Positions 40,894 to 50,664 are shown, numbered from the stretch's first letter. The stretch is 64,000 bases of DNA from Paraburkholderia xenovorans LB400 (GCF_000013645.1 NC_007951.1:3038001-3102000), one strand, 5' to 3'. The notes: generated from the letters alone by a model not told the origin. Numbers and translations: made by a program.

Positions 40894-42015
40894 CTACTGC
40901 CGCGCGTAGTTCTGGGCCTGCTCCGGCCACTCGTCCGGCACGATAAAGCCGCGCGAGCGCTCGATCAGATTGCCCGCGCTGTCCTCGGCGAACGCGGCGA
41001 CCATCGCCGGGCCGGGTTGATGCGATGTTTGCACCGCGAGCGTTGGCGCATCGGCGAAAATCAATCCTGCGGCCTGCGCCTCATGAGGTGCATGCCGCCG
41101 CGGCGCGAGCCACTCCAGCCGCGGCAACGTCCGCCACTTCTCCGTACCGGCCGCAACGAATGCAGGCCAATCGCTGCGCGTCACCCACCAGCCACGGGCA
41201 TGCGCCGGATTTAGCTCGGCAGGCTCGAGCGGCGTTTCGCCGCGCCGGTAAAACAGCCAGCCTTTGATGAACATCTGCGGCGTCCACGGCCCTGCGTAGC
41301 CGACCGATGCGAACTCCTCACGCGCGCTCAACGGCAACTGGTGATTCAGCAGATGGGCGAGCTTGAGGTCGAAGCGGTCTTTCAGATTCGGACCGACGTA
41401 GTGGGATAACTGGGCGGGTGACGGCGTGGGTGACGGCTTGGATGGCGGCGCGGATGGCGGCGCGGATGGCGGCGTGGATAACTGAGAGGATAACTGCGCG
41501 GATGACTGACCGGACAACGGCGCAAACGACTGCTCCCGCTCTTCACCGGCATGCAGATAGCACTTCACGGCCAGTTCCCAATGCAGCCGCGCGCCCCGCT
41601 GCGTCTGGACCAGAAAATCGCATTCGCCGAGCGTGACGCCCGCACGCCGCAGCGGCACGCCCGCGGCCACCAGCCGCGCCGCTGGTCCGTGCTGCAGGAA
41701 CCAGCCGAGCAGCCGTTCGGCATAGCGGCCGAGTCGCGTGGTGCGCGTTGCCGCGAGGTCGTGATGCAAGGGCTCAGGCGCGGCGTCGAGCGCGCGCAGC
41801 CAGTCGACGGTTGCCCGCGCCTCATGCTGCGTTTCAAAGGGATTCGCCAGCACGCCCAGCGGTGGTTGCGGGCGCAACAGATCGGCACTCAGCAGCAACC
41901 ATGCGAGATCGCGCACGGCAGAATCATGCAGGCTGTCGAGCAGCGTAGCGCGACTCGCGGCATCGATGCCGGGCGCGCCGGAGGAACCGGCCGCCGGCTC
42001 CCCGGCAGTCGTCAC
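40894..42015 (-). CDS. DUF1853 family protein
   Basis: A 373-residue protein of the uncharacterised DUF1853 family. Recognisable blocks are RDLAWLLLSADLLRP, LGRYAERLLGWFLQHGP, GECDFLVQTQRGARLHWELA with VKCYLHA, and HYVGPNLKDRFDLKLAHLLN. The GxxDF...HWELAVKCY pattern resembles PD-(D/E)xK nucleases (D..E.K spacing), which is suggestive only. A Pro/Ser-rich repetitive insertion of about 45 residues separates the two halves. The start GTG at 42015 overlaps the stop codon of the uracil-DNA glycosylase gene (GTGA), so the two are coupled; the long upstream frame is a shadow of that gene. Confidence 0.75.
   Translation of the reverse strand: MTTAGEPAAGSSGAPGIDAASRATLLDSLHDSAVRDLAWLLLSADLLRPQPPLGVLANPFETQHEARATVDWLRALDAAPEPLHHDLAATRTTRLGRYAERLLGWFLQHGPAARLVAAGVPLRRAGVTLGECDFLVQTQRGARLHWELAVKCYLHAGEEREQSFAPLSGQSSAQLSSQLSTPPSAPPSAPPSKPSPTPSPAQLSHYVGPNLKDRFDLKLAHLLNHQLPLSAREEFASVGYAGPWTPQMFIKGWLFYRRGETPLEPAELNPAHARGWWVTRSDWPAFVAAGTEKWRTLPRLEWLAPRRHAPHEAQAAGLIFADAPTLAVQTSHQPGPAMVAAFAEDSAGNLIERSRGFIVPDEWPEQAQNYARQ
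41405..41510 (-). repeat. Imperfect short repeats inside the DUF1853 gene
   Basis: A run of GCGGATGGC and GGATAACTG-like units encodes the segment with SAPPSAPPSK and SQLS. It interrupts two conserved blocks and keeps the frame. Confidence 0.7.
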
Positions 42016-43217
42016 TTCGACGCGTTCGACGCGTTCGATGGCACACCGCCCGCCGCGCGCCACGTGTCGCGCGCGAGGCACAGGTCGGCCCAGGCTTTCG
42101 CCTTGTCGGGCAGGCTGCGCAGCAGATACGCCGGGTGGTACGTCACGATCACGGGCACCCCTTCGTATTCGTGCACGCGGCCTCGCAGCGACGAAATGCT
42201 CGCGTCGGTTTTCAGCAGGCTTTGCGCCGCAAAGCGGCCGAGCGCGACGATCAGCTTCGGCTTGACCAGCGCCACCTGACGTTGCAGATACGGCTCGCAA
42301 CGCGCGACTTCGTCCGGTTCGGGATTGCGGTTGCCGGGCGGCCGGCATTTGATCACGTTGGCGATATAGACGTTGGCGTCGCGCGCGAGCGTCAGCGAAC
42401 GCAGCATGTTGTCGAGCAGCTTGCCGGCCTGGCCGACGAACGGCTCGCCCAGACGGTCCTCGTTCTCACCCGGCGCTTCGCCGATCAGCATCCAGTCGGC
42501 ACCCCGATCGCCGACGCCGAACACCGTGTTCGTGCGCTTCTCGCACAGACGGCAAAGCCGGCAGGCGGCGACGCGCTCGCTCAGCGCGTCCCAGTCGAGG
42601 GTGTGGATCGCGGTGGCTGGGGGCGCGGCGTCGGCTGCGTCTGCTGGCGCGTGGGTCGGCAGGTCGTCGAACCATGCGAAATCATCTTCCGGTGGGGCGT
42701 CGAATGCCGGCGGCTCGGGTGTGCGGGATGGCTGCTGCGGTTGCTTTGGCTGACGCGTTTCGGCGGGCGTTTGTGCCCGGCCTGGCGCCGCCTGCGCCGC
42801 ATCCTGTGCAGGCGGCGCGCGGCGTTCGCTCTGTGCCGGCGCGGCATCGGCCCGTCGTGCCTCGCCTGCTCGCGACGCGGCCGGCGCGGTTTCCTGCGTG
42901 CGCACTGCCGCCGACCCACTCTCCCGCGAGCGCGCGGCGGGCGGCGCAGTTTCCTCCTCCGCAAGCGCAGAGGCCGGCGCGGCTTCCCGCGAATGCGAGC
43001 GCGCAGCGGGCGGCAACCCGCGCGCCGCACCGCGCACATCGTCGCGGCTCGCACCCTGGCCGGCCGTGTCGCCAACGCCCTGCGCGGCTCCGGCGTCGGC
43101 TCCGGCTCCGCCTTCGGCCTGCGCTTCAGCAGCCGCTTGCGGGGCCGCCGCCATCCCGCGACGCACCCACAGCGGCGCGAGTCCGAACTCTTCCAGTACC
43201 GATTCATGCAGCGCCAT
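42012..43217 (-). CDS. Uracil-DNA glycosylase, type 4/5-like iron-sulfur family
   Basis: The enzyme removes uracil from DNA. The C-terminal 200 residues have the iron-sulfur family motifs: CRLCRLCEKRTNTVFGVGD, the active-site loop LIGEAPGENEDRLGEPFVGQ, NVIKCRPPGNRNPEPDEVAR (third and fourth cysteines near it), LIVALGRFAAQSLL and the second motif VTYHPAYLLRS. The N terminus (MALHESVLEEFGLAPLWVRR) is also family-like in beta-proteobacteria. Between them about 165 residues are low-complexity Ala/Pro/Arg/Glu. Total length is 401, against about 200-280 for the family. Start is the ATG at 43217, overlapping rimI by 14 bp. Confidence 0.92.
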   Translation of the reverse strand: MALHESVLEEFGLAPLWVRRGMAAAPQAAAEAQAEGGAGADAGAAQGVGDTAGQGASRDDVRGAARGLPPAARSHSREAAPASALAEEETAPPAARSRESGSAAVRTQETAPAASRAGEARRADAAPAQSERRAPPAQDAAQAAPGRAQTPAETRQPKQPQQPSRTPEPPAFDAPPEDDFAWFDDLPTHAPADAADAAPPATAIHTLDWDALSERVAACRLCRLCEKRTNTVFGVGDRGADWMLIGEAPGENEDRLGEPFVGQAGKLLDNMLRSLTLARDANVYIANVIKCRPPGNRNPEPDEVARCEPYLQRQVALVKPKLIVALGRFAAQSLLKTDASISSLRGRVHEYEGVPVIVTYHPAYLLRSLPDKAKAWADLCLARDTWRAAGGVPSNASNASK

Positions 43218-43698
43218 CTGCGCCCTCCGAGGCAAACGAGAAACGCATCACGATGGCGTCCTCCCGGCTGCGATGTCGCGCCGGATAATAGTTTTTGCGC
43301 CGGCCGATCGACGCAAAGCCGAAGCGCTCATACAGCCGGATCGCCCGATGATTCGACGGCCGCACTTCCAGCAGCAGGCCCTCGAGTTTTTCAGCGCGGG
43401 TAATGCGCACCGCTTCGCGCAGCAGCGCGAGCCCGGCGCCGGCGCCTTGCGCCGCCGGCGTCACGCACAGATTGAGCAGATGCATTTCGTCGACGACCGG
43501 CATCAACACGCAATAACCGATCAGCGTGCCCGTGACGTGGCGCAGACAGACGCCGAAGTAACCGTTGCGCAGCGAGTCGCCGAAATTGCCCCGGCTCCAG
43601 GGAAACTCGTAAGCGATCTTTTCGATGGCGGCGACTTCGTCCAGATCGCCTTCGGTCATCGGCGACATGTACCGGTCTGCGAGCAACACGCCACTCAT
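43204..43698 (-). CDS. rimI: Ribosomal-protein-alanine N-acetyltransferase RimI
   Basis: RimI acetylates the N-terminal alanine of ribosomal protein S18. The 164-residue GNAT protein contains the acceptor-side FPWSRGNFGDSLRNGYFGVC, the acetyl-CoA loop LCVTPAAQGAGAGLALLREA, and the final EVRPSNHRAIRLYERFGFAS motif with the tyrosine. The ATG at 43698 overlaps the tsaB stop by 4 bp, the standard tsaB-rimI pairing. The gene also overlaps the UDG gene, so tsaB, rimI, UDG and DUF1853 form one coupled run. Confidence 0.94.
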   Translation of the reverse strand: MSGVLLADRYMSPMTEGDLDEVAAIEKIAYEFPWSRGNFGDSLRNGYFGVCLRHVTGTLIGYCVLMPVVDEMHLLNLCVTPAAQGAGAGLALLREAVRITRAEKLEGLLLEVRPSNHRAIRLYERFGFASIGRRKNYYPARHRSREDAIVMRFSFASEGADGAA

Positions 43699-44498
43699 TG
43701 CCGGCCCTCGCCGTGAGGGACATCGTGCGCGAGTCTGGCGGCTTTTTCGGCGACCCGCTCGGCCGTGGTCTGGGCGACCTTGTCGCGCACGTACTCGGGC
43801 GCGGCCTGATCCGCAGGGACCGTGCGGCCGGCGCGAAACGCGCGCAGCGCGGCGTGGGCGAGCGGCACGGCGTGCGGCAACGCTTCGCCGTCGACGCTGC
43901 GCGCCGCAGCGAGCGCGGGCAGCCGCGCACCGAAGGCCGCGGCGGCGTTGCCCGCCAGCGTGAACGGAACGTCGGGCAACGCGAGCCGGTCCGGCGCATC
44001 GAGCGAAGCCCGCTGGACCGCGCGCCATTCGCCCTGCGCATCGTCCCAGGCGTAGTCGGCCCAATAGACTTCGTCCATGCGGGCGTCGAGCGCGGCGAGC
44101 ACGCGCGCGGCCGACGGATCGCGCAGACGCGCGCTTTCGGCACACGCGAGCAGCGTGCTGATCGGCACGACCGGCAGATTCAGGCCAAACGCGAGGCCTT
44201 GGGCGACGCCGGTCGCCGTCCGCAAGCCGGTGAACGAGCCCGGACCGGAACCGAACGCGATAGCGTCGCAGTCCGCCAGTTTCAGGCCGGCTTCGTCGAA
44301 CAGTTCGCGAATGGCGGGGAGCAGGCGCGTGCTGGACACCGCGCCGGTTTGCTCGTGGCGCACCCAGACGCGCGGTTCGGTGCGCGGCTGTCCAGAGGCG
44401 GCAGGCGCGGCGCCGGTTGCATGGCCGGCGGCCGACACAAGCGCCACCGAGCAGAATTCGGTTGAAGTATCGAGGGCAAGGAGCACGGTTTCAGTCAT
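43695..44498 (-). CDS. tsaB: tRNA threonylcarbamoyladenosine biosynthesis protein TsaB
   Basis: TsaB is the partner of TsaD and TsaE in making t6A at position 37 of ANN-decoding tRNAs. The 267-residue protein has the ASKHA-fold opening MTETVLLALDTSTEFCSVAL and the conserved FGSGPGSFTGLRTATGVAQG loop. It lacks the metal-binding histidines of TsaD, as expected. The ATG at 44498 is taken over a frame extension of 31 codons whose residues are unlike the family. It starts the coupled minus-strand run and diverges from the acyl-CoA-binding protein gene. Confidence 0.95.
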   Translation of the reverse strand: MTETVLLALDTSTEFCSVALVSAAGHATGAAPAASGQPRTEPRVWVRHEQTGAVSSTRLLPAIRELFDEAGLKLADCDAIAFGSGPGSFTGLRTATGVAQGLAFGLNLPVVPISTLLACAESARLRDPSAARVLAALDARMDEVYWADYAWDDAQGEWRAVQRASLDAPDRLALPDVPFTLAGNAAAAFGARLPALAAARSVDGEALPHAVPLAHAALRAFRAGRTVPADQAAPEYVRDKVAQTTAERVAEKAARLAHDVPHGEGRQ

Positions 44499-44698
44499 GG
44501 ACCGTATTGTAATCGGCACTGCACGCGCGGATGTGGTTTGGCTTGCGGCGTGGGCGGTCCGGATTTCCCCTCGGGTGATCCGGCTTCGCACCCGGGCCTG
44601 CGCCGATGTTTGGAATAAGCCTTCAACCTCACGGCGGCATGCAGTTGTTATGATCGTCAGCCGACCTCAACCCGACCCCGCCCGGCGGGCAAACCCAA

Positions 44699-44968
44699 AT
44701 GACCGATATCGACTCCCAGTTCACCCAGGCCCAGGAAGACGTAAAACAACTGCCGGAACGCCCGGGCAACCTCACGCTGCTGCGTCTGTACGCCCTCTTC
44801 AAGCAGGCTAGCGAAGGCGATGTTCACGGCGACAAGCCGGGCTTCACCGACATCGTCGGCAAATACAAGTACGACGCGTGGGCCGCGCTCAAAGGCACCG
44901 CGCAGGACGCCGCGAAGCAGCAATACGTCGACCTCGTCGAATCGCTGAAGAGCGGCGCGTCGGCCTGA
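44699..44968 (+). CDS. Acyl-CoA-binding protein
   Basis: An 89-residue single-domain protein with the ACBP four-helix signature: FTQAQEDVKQLPERPGNLTL, LRLYALFKQASEGDVHGDKP and GKYKYDAWAALKGTAQDAAK with YVDLVESL. The ligand-contacting tyrosine (LYALFKQA), and the K-Y-D-A-W core are present. It should bind long-chain acyl-CoA esters in the cytoplasm. ACBPs are near-universal in eukaryotes and scattered in bacteria. It stands alone, with an 11-bp tandem repeat beginning at its stop codon. Confidence 0.93.
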   Translation: MTDIDSQFTQAQEDVKQLPERPGNLTLLRLYALFKQASEGDVHGDKPGFTDIVGKYKYDAWAALKGTAQDAAKQQYVDLVESLKSGASA

Positions 44969-45017
44969 AGCGGCTCTGAAGCGGCTCTGAAGCGGCTCTG
45001 AAGCGGCTCCGAAGCGG
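44965..45017 (+). repeat. 11-bp tandem repeat at the end of the ACBP gene
   Basis: Four perfect copies of CTGAAGCGGCT and a partial fifth, starting inside the last codons of the ACBP gene. Each copy contains a TGA. Confidence 0.9.
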
Positions 45018-45455
45018 TAACGGGCGGCCCGACCGGCAATCGGGCGGCCCTCCGGTCGCCTTCCGCTGCAATTTTTCTGCCAGGAAGTTTCCTAACAGTG
45101 GCGCGGTGCAGCAAAACCCTATACAATGCTGCCTGCGCTTCACTGCTTTGCCCGGCTTTCTTCTAGCGGCCTTTGCGGCGCAGCGCCTCGTAGCGTTTAG
45201 CTCCAATCCAGTTTAGAACCTGTCCCCTCCTGCCTAGCCCCCTACGGGCGATCATGTCCCAGGCTGGCGGCACGCCGTGTTGGCATGTCGCATCCGATAC
45301 AGCTTCTAACGAAAAGCTCGCCTTCATTGTCGCGAGCTGCCCCCGTTTTTCGATTTGCTCGCTGCTTCTTTGCTCGCTGAATCCGACGACTTGGGTATGC
45401 CGATTGGCGCCGACGTTTTAATTCCGTGTGTACCAAGGATTTACCAAGGATTCTC
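45018..45455 (+). other. Long upstream region of the RNA helicase gene
   Basis: About 440 bp without a recognisable gene. A TACAAT hexamer at 45122-45127 could be a -10 element, which would leave a leader of about 325 nt before the helicase; no good -35 is seen. Long leaders are usual for cold-induced helicase genes, but nothing here proves it. Short open frames on either strand look random. Confidence 0.4.
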
Positions 45456-47069
45456 ATGACTTCGAGCAACACCCCCAGCAGCCCGTTGAACGCCATCGCC
45501 GACCAGGCACTCGGTCTCGCCGACGCACCCGCGCAAGCCGCAGCCATCGCTGCCGCCCCGGAAGCCGTCGTCGCTGAAGCCGCAGCACCGACCGGCCCGT
45601 CGTTCGCGTCGCTCGGTCTGTCCGCGGACGTCGTCTCCGCGCTGACCGCCGCTGGCTATCAGAACCCCACGCCGGTTCAGCAACGCGCGATTCCCGCCGG
45701 CATCGCCGGCCGTGACCTGATGGTCTCGAGCCCGACCGGTTCGGGCAAGACCGCCGCGTTCATGCTGCCCGCCATCGAACGTTTCTCGCAACTGCAAAAG
45801 ACGCAGGCCGGCCAGCCGCGTGAGCCGCGTCCGGCCGACGGCGCCCGCACGCGCCGTCCGCAACCGGTTGCCCGTCCGACCATGCTGGTTCTGACGCCGA
45901 CCCGCGAACTCGCAATGCAGGTCACCACCGCCGCCGCCACTTACGGCAAGCACCTGAAACGCCTGCGCACCGTCAGCATTCTGGGCGGCGTCGCTTACGG
46001 CCAGCAATTGATGCTGCTCGCGAAGAACCCGGAAATCCTGGTCGCCACGCCGGGCCGTCTGATCGACCACCTGGAGCGCGGCCGCATCGATCTGTCGCAA
46101 CTGCAGATCCTCGTGCTCGACGAAGCCGACCGCATGCTCGACATGGGCTTTATCGAAGACATCGAAACGATCGTTGCCGCTACGCCGGCTACGCGTCAAA
46201 CCATGCTGTTCTCGGCCACGCTCGACGGCAAGATCACTTCGCTGACCGGCCGCCTGCTGAAGGACCCGGAGCGTATCGAAATCGTTCAGCGCATGGAGCA
46301 GCGCACCAACATCGCGCAAACCGTCCATTACGTCGACGACCGCGATCACAAGGACCGTCTGCTCGACCATCTGTTGCGCGACTCCGGCCTCGATCAGGCT
46401 ATCGTCTTCACGGCAACCAAGATCGATGCCGACCAGCTGGCCGGCCGTCTGGCCGATGCCGGTTTCGAATCGGCCGCCTTGCATGGCGATCTGCCGCAGG
46501 GCGCGCGTAACCGCACGATCCGCGCGCTGCGCGAGCGCCGCGTGCGCGTGCTGGTGGCAACAGACGTCGCCGCTCGCGGTATCGACATTCCGGGCATCAC
46601 GCACGTGTTCAACTACGACCTGCCGAAGTTCGCCGAAGACTACGTGCACCGCATCGGCCGTACTGGCCGTGCCGGCCGCTCGGGTATCGCGGTGAGCCTC
46701 GTGCATCACGCGGAACAGGGCGCGCTGAAGCGCATCGAGCGCTTCGTGCGCACCCCGCTGGCAGTCAATGTGGTCGAAGGCTTCGAGCCGCGCAAGTCGG
46801 CACCGTCGGGTAACGGCCGTCCTGGCTTTGGTGGCCGCGGCCGTCCGGGCGGCGGCAACGGCGGTGGCCGTCGCTTCGGTAGCGGCTCGGGCAAGCCGGC
46901 CGGCAACGGCGGCGCTGCGCGCAGCGGCACCGGTAGCAACGGCGGCGGCTGGGCCGGCAAGTCGGCTGGCGGCGGTTCGCGTGAAGGCGGCTTCGGCGGC
47001 GGTTCGCGCGACGGCGGCTACGGCGCACGCCGTAGCGACGGTCCGCGTACGGCGCGTCGCGGCAGCTAA
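45456..47069 (+). CDS. rhlE: DEAD-box ATP-dependent RNA helicase (RhlE-like)
   Basis: A 537-residue RNA helicase that remodels rRNA or mRNA structure. After an Ala-rich 55-residue leader it has the Q motif GYQNPTPVQQRAIPAGIAGR, motif I SSPTGSGKTAAF, Ia LTPTRELAMQV, motif II VLDEADRMLDMGF, motif III FSATLDG, motif V ATDVAARGIDIPGI and motif VI HRIGRTGRAGRSG. The last 100 residues are Gly/Arg/Ser-rich, with GGRGRPGGGNGGGRRFGSG and several more RGG-like stretches, for nonspecific RNA binding. RhlE is the closest subfamily. The ATG at 45456 has AAGGA 6 bp upstream; an alternative start is 10 codons earlier. Confidence 0.93.
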   Translation: MTSSNTPSSPLNAIADQALGLADAPAQAAAIAAAPEAVVAEAAAPTGPSFASLGLSADVVSALTAAGYQNPTPVQQRAIPAGIAGRDLMVSSPTGSGKTAAFMLPAIERFSQLQKTQAGQPREPRPADGARTRRPQPVARPTMLVLTPTRELAMQVTTAAATYGKHLKRLRTVSILGGVAYGQQLMLLAKNPEILVATPGRLIDHLERGRIDLSQLQILVLDEADRMLDMGFIEDIETIVAATPATRQTMLFSATLDGKITSLTGRLLKDPERIEIVQRMEQRTNIAQTVHYVDDRDHKDRLLDHLLRDSGLDQAIVFTATKIDADQLAGRLADAGFESAALHGDLPQGARNRTIRALRERRVRVLVATDVAARGIDIPGITHVFNYDLPKFAEDYVHRIGRTGRAGRSGIAVSLVHHAEQGALKRIERFVRTPLAVNVVEGFEPRKSAPSGNGRPGFGGRGRPGGGNGGGRRFGSGSGKPAGNGGAARSGTGSNGGGWAGKSAGGGSREGGFGGGSRDGGYGARRSDGPRTARRGS

Positions 47070-47183
47070 GTACTGGGCTGGGCGCACGCTGCTTCGGGTT
47101 TTCGTACCGTTGCAGCGCCCAACAAGTACTCAGTCAGCTTGAAAGATGACCCGGACAGCTTCGTGCTGTTCGTCGGCAGGAAG

Positions 47184-47212
47184 AAACCGGTGCTTACGCG
47201 CCGGTTTTTTTT
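47184..47212 (+). terminator. Rho-independent terminator after the helicase gene
   Basis: A stem of AAACCGGTGC and GCGCCGGTTT (one G-T pair) with a TTAC loop is followed by eight T, 115 bp after the helicase stop codon. Confidence 0.88.
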
Positions 47213-47576
47213 CGCCCGTCGCTCCGGCAGCCCTAAATTTCACGATGTGGAAAATTTTTTTGCGTCGTAAAAAATCGTGCTGCACGGCACAAGACGACCT
47301 GTTGCAAGATGGGAAAAATCGTTTCTTGATGTGAAACGAACGCTATAAATCACTGATTATAAACAAAAATAAATATTCAAAAAACATCTCTCAGCGACTG
47401 TTGCGTGTTCCTCGATTTGCCTAGACTCTTATATAAGACTTCACGAAACGGAACGCCCGATCAGGCCGACCGCTTCAACGAAGACTGCAAGTTTGCATGG
47501 GACCGGAGTAAGCGTCGAAGCGCCAACTCTGGTCGACAGAGTCACTTATTCATTACAGGCAACCAAGGAGCAAATC
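47213..47576 (+). promoter_or_regulatory. AT-rich upstream region of aceA
   Basis: The 360 bp before aceA include an unusually AT-rich stretch at about 47330-47395 (for example AAACAAAAATAAATATTCAA), against the GC-rich surroundings. This is typical of a regulated promoter region with bendable DNA. TATATAAG at 47430-47437 may be a -10 element. A ribosome site AAGGAG lies 8 bp before the aceA start. No operator could be assigned. Confidence 0.5.
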
Positions 47577-48881
<1,305 letters not shown>

Positions 48882-49072
48882 GCAGCCCCGCGGTCTTAGC
48901 GAAGGAACAAGGCAGACAGACGGACTAGCAGCCTTCGTCAGAAAGGCGCCGTCACAGGGAGGAGCAAGCCGTCGGGGCATGCATCAGTCGATCAGCGCCG
49001 GCGGCTGGAATCTGGGAGAGACAGCAGCAGCGGGACAAAGCCAGCACAACGCATTGTGCGGCGAACACAGCG

Positions 49073-49103
49073 CGCGCCGGCCTCACCGCCGGCGCGTTTT
49101 TTT
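49073..49103 (+). terminator. Rho-independent terminator after aceA
   Basis: An 8-bp perfect stem (CGCGCCGG at 49073-49080, CCGGCGCG at 49089-49096) is followed by seven T. It stands between aceA and the convergent uspA gene, about 190 bp after aceA. Confidence 0.88.
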
Positions 49104-49145
49104 GTCGGCTTCAATCTTGTCCGCCTCAATCTTGCCGGCTTCAAT

Positions 49146-49580
49146 TCAGCGATACACGATCACCGGAATCTTCGTATGCGTGAGCACCCGCTGCGTTTCG
49201 CTGCCGATCAGCAGGCTGCCCAGACCGCGGCGCCCATGCGACGCCATGAAGATCACGTCGCAGCCGCCCTGCTCGGCCGCCTCGATGATGCCGAGATACG
49301 GCGCCGGGTGCACGCTGGTCCGGCTATGAACCGCGACGCCGACACGGCGCGCCGCCATTTCCACTTCACGCAGATGCACACGCGCTTCGCGTTCGCTGCG
49401 CTGCAGGAATTCGGACGGCGGTTCGACCACCACGTCGGAGAACGGCGAGTACGGATATTGCGGCAGACATGCATAAGCGGTCACGCGCGCGTCGACGGCT
49501 TGCGCGAGATCGATGGCGCCCTCGATCGCTTTGCGAGACAGGTCTGAACCGTCCGTCGGAACCAGAATGTGCCTGAACAT
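49146..49580 (-). CDS. Universal stress protein UspA family
   Basis: A 144-residue single-domain Usp protein. It starts MFRHILVPTDGSDLSRKAIE and ends with the ATP-binding pattern ASHGRRGLGSLLIGSETQRV, which has the G-x2-G-x9-G-S/T spacing of nucleotide-binding UspA proteins. These proteins help survival under starvation or oxidative stress, by means that are poorly known. The ATG at 49580 is chosen; a frame extension of 21 codons lacks similarity. It lies between aceA (convergent) and the LysR gene. Confidence 0.93.
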   Translation of the reverse strand: MFRHILVPTDGSDLSRKAIEGAIDLAQAVDARVTAYACLPQYPYSPFSDVVVEPPSEFLQRSEREARVHLREVEMAARRVGVAVHSRTSVHPAPYLGIIEAAEQGGCDVIFMASHGRRGLGSLLIGSETQRVLTHTKIPVIVYR

Positions 49581-49761
49581 GATGCCCTCCGTCGCCGGCT
49601 GCGCGCAGCGCGGCGTCAGCGTCCAACGAGGCTCGGCGTACAAGCCGCTTCAATCGATTGTAGGTCGCGGAATCGGGCCGAAGGATCCGCCGAGGGTCTG
49701 TCCGCATATCGGAAACCCCTTGTTCGGCGCGGCGCAAATCGGCGGGCGAGATCGCGCGGCG

Positions 49762-50664
49762 TCAGCCCCAATAGCCGGGATGTCCATAGGTATGCTTGAG
49801 AAAGTCCAGAAACAGTCTCACGCGCAGCGGCAGATGGCGGCGCTGCGGAAACACCGCATGAATGCCGATGGGCGGCGCGGCGAATTCGTCGAGCACGCTG
49901 ACGAGCCGCCCCGCCGCAATGTCCGTACCGACCTCCCACCACGAGCGCCACGCGAGACCATAGCCTTCGAGACACCAGTCGTGCAGCACCGCGCCGTCCG
50001 AGCATTCCATCGTGCCGGACACCTTGATCGAAACCACCTTGTCGTCCTGCTGGAACATCCAGCCACGCTGCTGGTTGGCGCTCGCGCCGAGCGCGAGGCA
50101 GTTGTGATGCGCGAGATCGGCGAGGCTGTGCGGCGCACCGCGCCGGCTCAGATACGCGGGCGACGCGACGCAAACCCGGCGGTTCTCGCCGAGCCTGAGC
50201 GACACCAGCGACGAATCCGGCAATTCGCCGAGACGCACGGCGCAGTCGAAACCCTCGTTGACCAGATCGACGAGCCGGTCGGACAGGTCGAGCGTGATCG
50301 ACACGTCCGGATGCGCGACCGTGAACGCCGGCACCAGTGGCGCGACGTGCCGGCGTCCGAAGCCCGCGGGCGCGGAGAGCCGCAGATGGCCGCTCGCCTT
50401 GACGCCGCCCGCCGACACGCTGGCTTCCGCATTCTGCATCTCGTGAATGATGCGCTGACAGTCTTCGAGAAAGGCCGAGCCTTCGAAGGTCAGCGTGAGC
50501 TTGCGCGTGGTGCGCACCAGCAATTTGACGCCGAGACGCTCTTCGAGCGCGTCGATGCGTCGCCCGATGATGGCCGGCGCCACGCCTTCGGCCGAAGCCG
50601 CAGCGGACAGGCTGCCTTTGGCCGCGACGGTCACGAAAGTCTCGATCTGCTTGAAACGGTCCAT
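49762..50664 (-). CDS. LysR-family transcriptional regulator
   Basis: A 300-residue LysR-type regulator. The N-terminal winged helix-turn-helix is MDRFKQIETFVTVAAKGSLS with AAASAEGVAPAIIGRRIDAL. The effector-binding domain starts near residue 90 (GHLRLSAPAGFGRRHVAPLV). It is transcribed divergently from the haloacid dehalogenase gene, across a 180-bp spacer, which in this family often means control of the divergent gene. It may regulate the dehalogenase or the glyoxylate shunt; the effector is unknown. Confidence 0.92.
   Translation of the reverse strand: MDRFKQIETFVTVAAKGSLSAAASAEGVAPAIIGRRIDALEERLGVKLLVRTTRKLTLTFEGSAFLEDCQRIIHEMQNAEASVSAGGVKASGHLRLSAPAGFGRRHVAPLVPAFTVAHPDVSITLDLSDRLVDLVNEGFDCAVRLGELPDSSLVSLRLGENRRVCVASPAYLSRRGAPHSLADLAHHNCLALGASANQQRGWMFQQDDKVVSIKVSGTMECSDGAVLHDWCLEGYGLAWRSWWEVGTDIAAGRLVSVLDEFAAPPIGIHAVFPQRRHLPLRVRLFLDFLKHTYGHPGYWG

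Noticed and set aside
44965..45017. 11-bp array considered as a replication iteron set
   Set aside because: It overlaps a stop codon, is short and GC-rich, has no AT-rich unwinding region or initiator gene nearby, and lies in chromosomal core genes.
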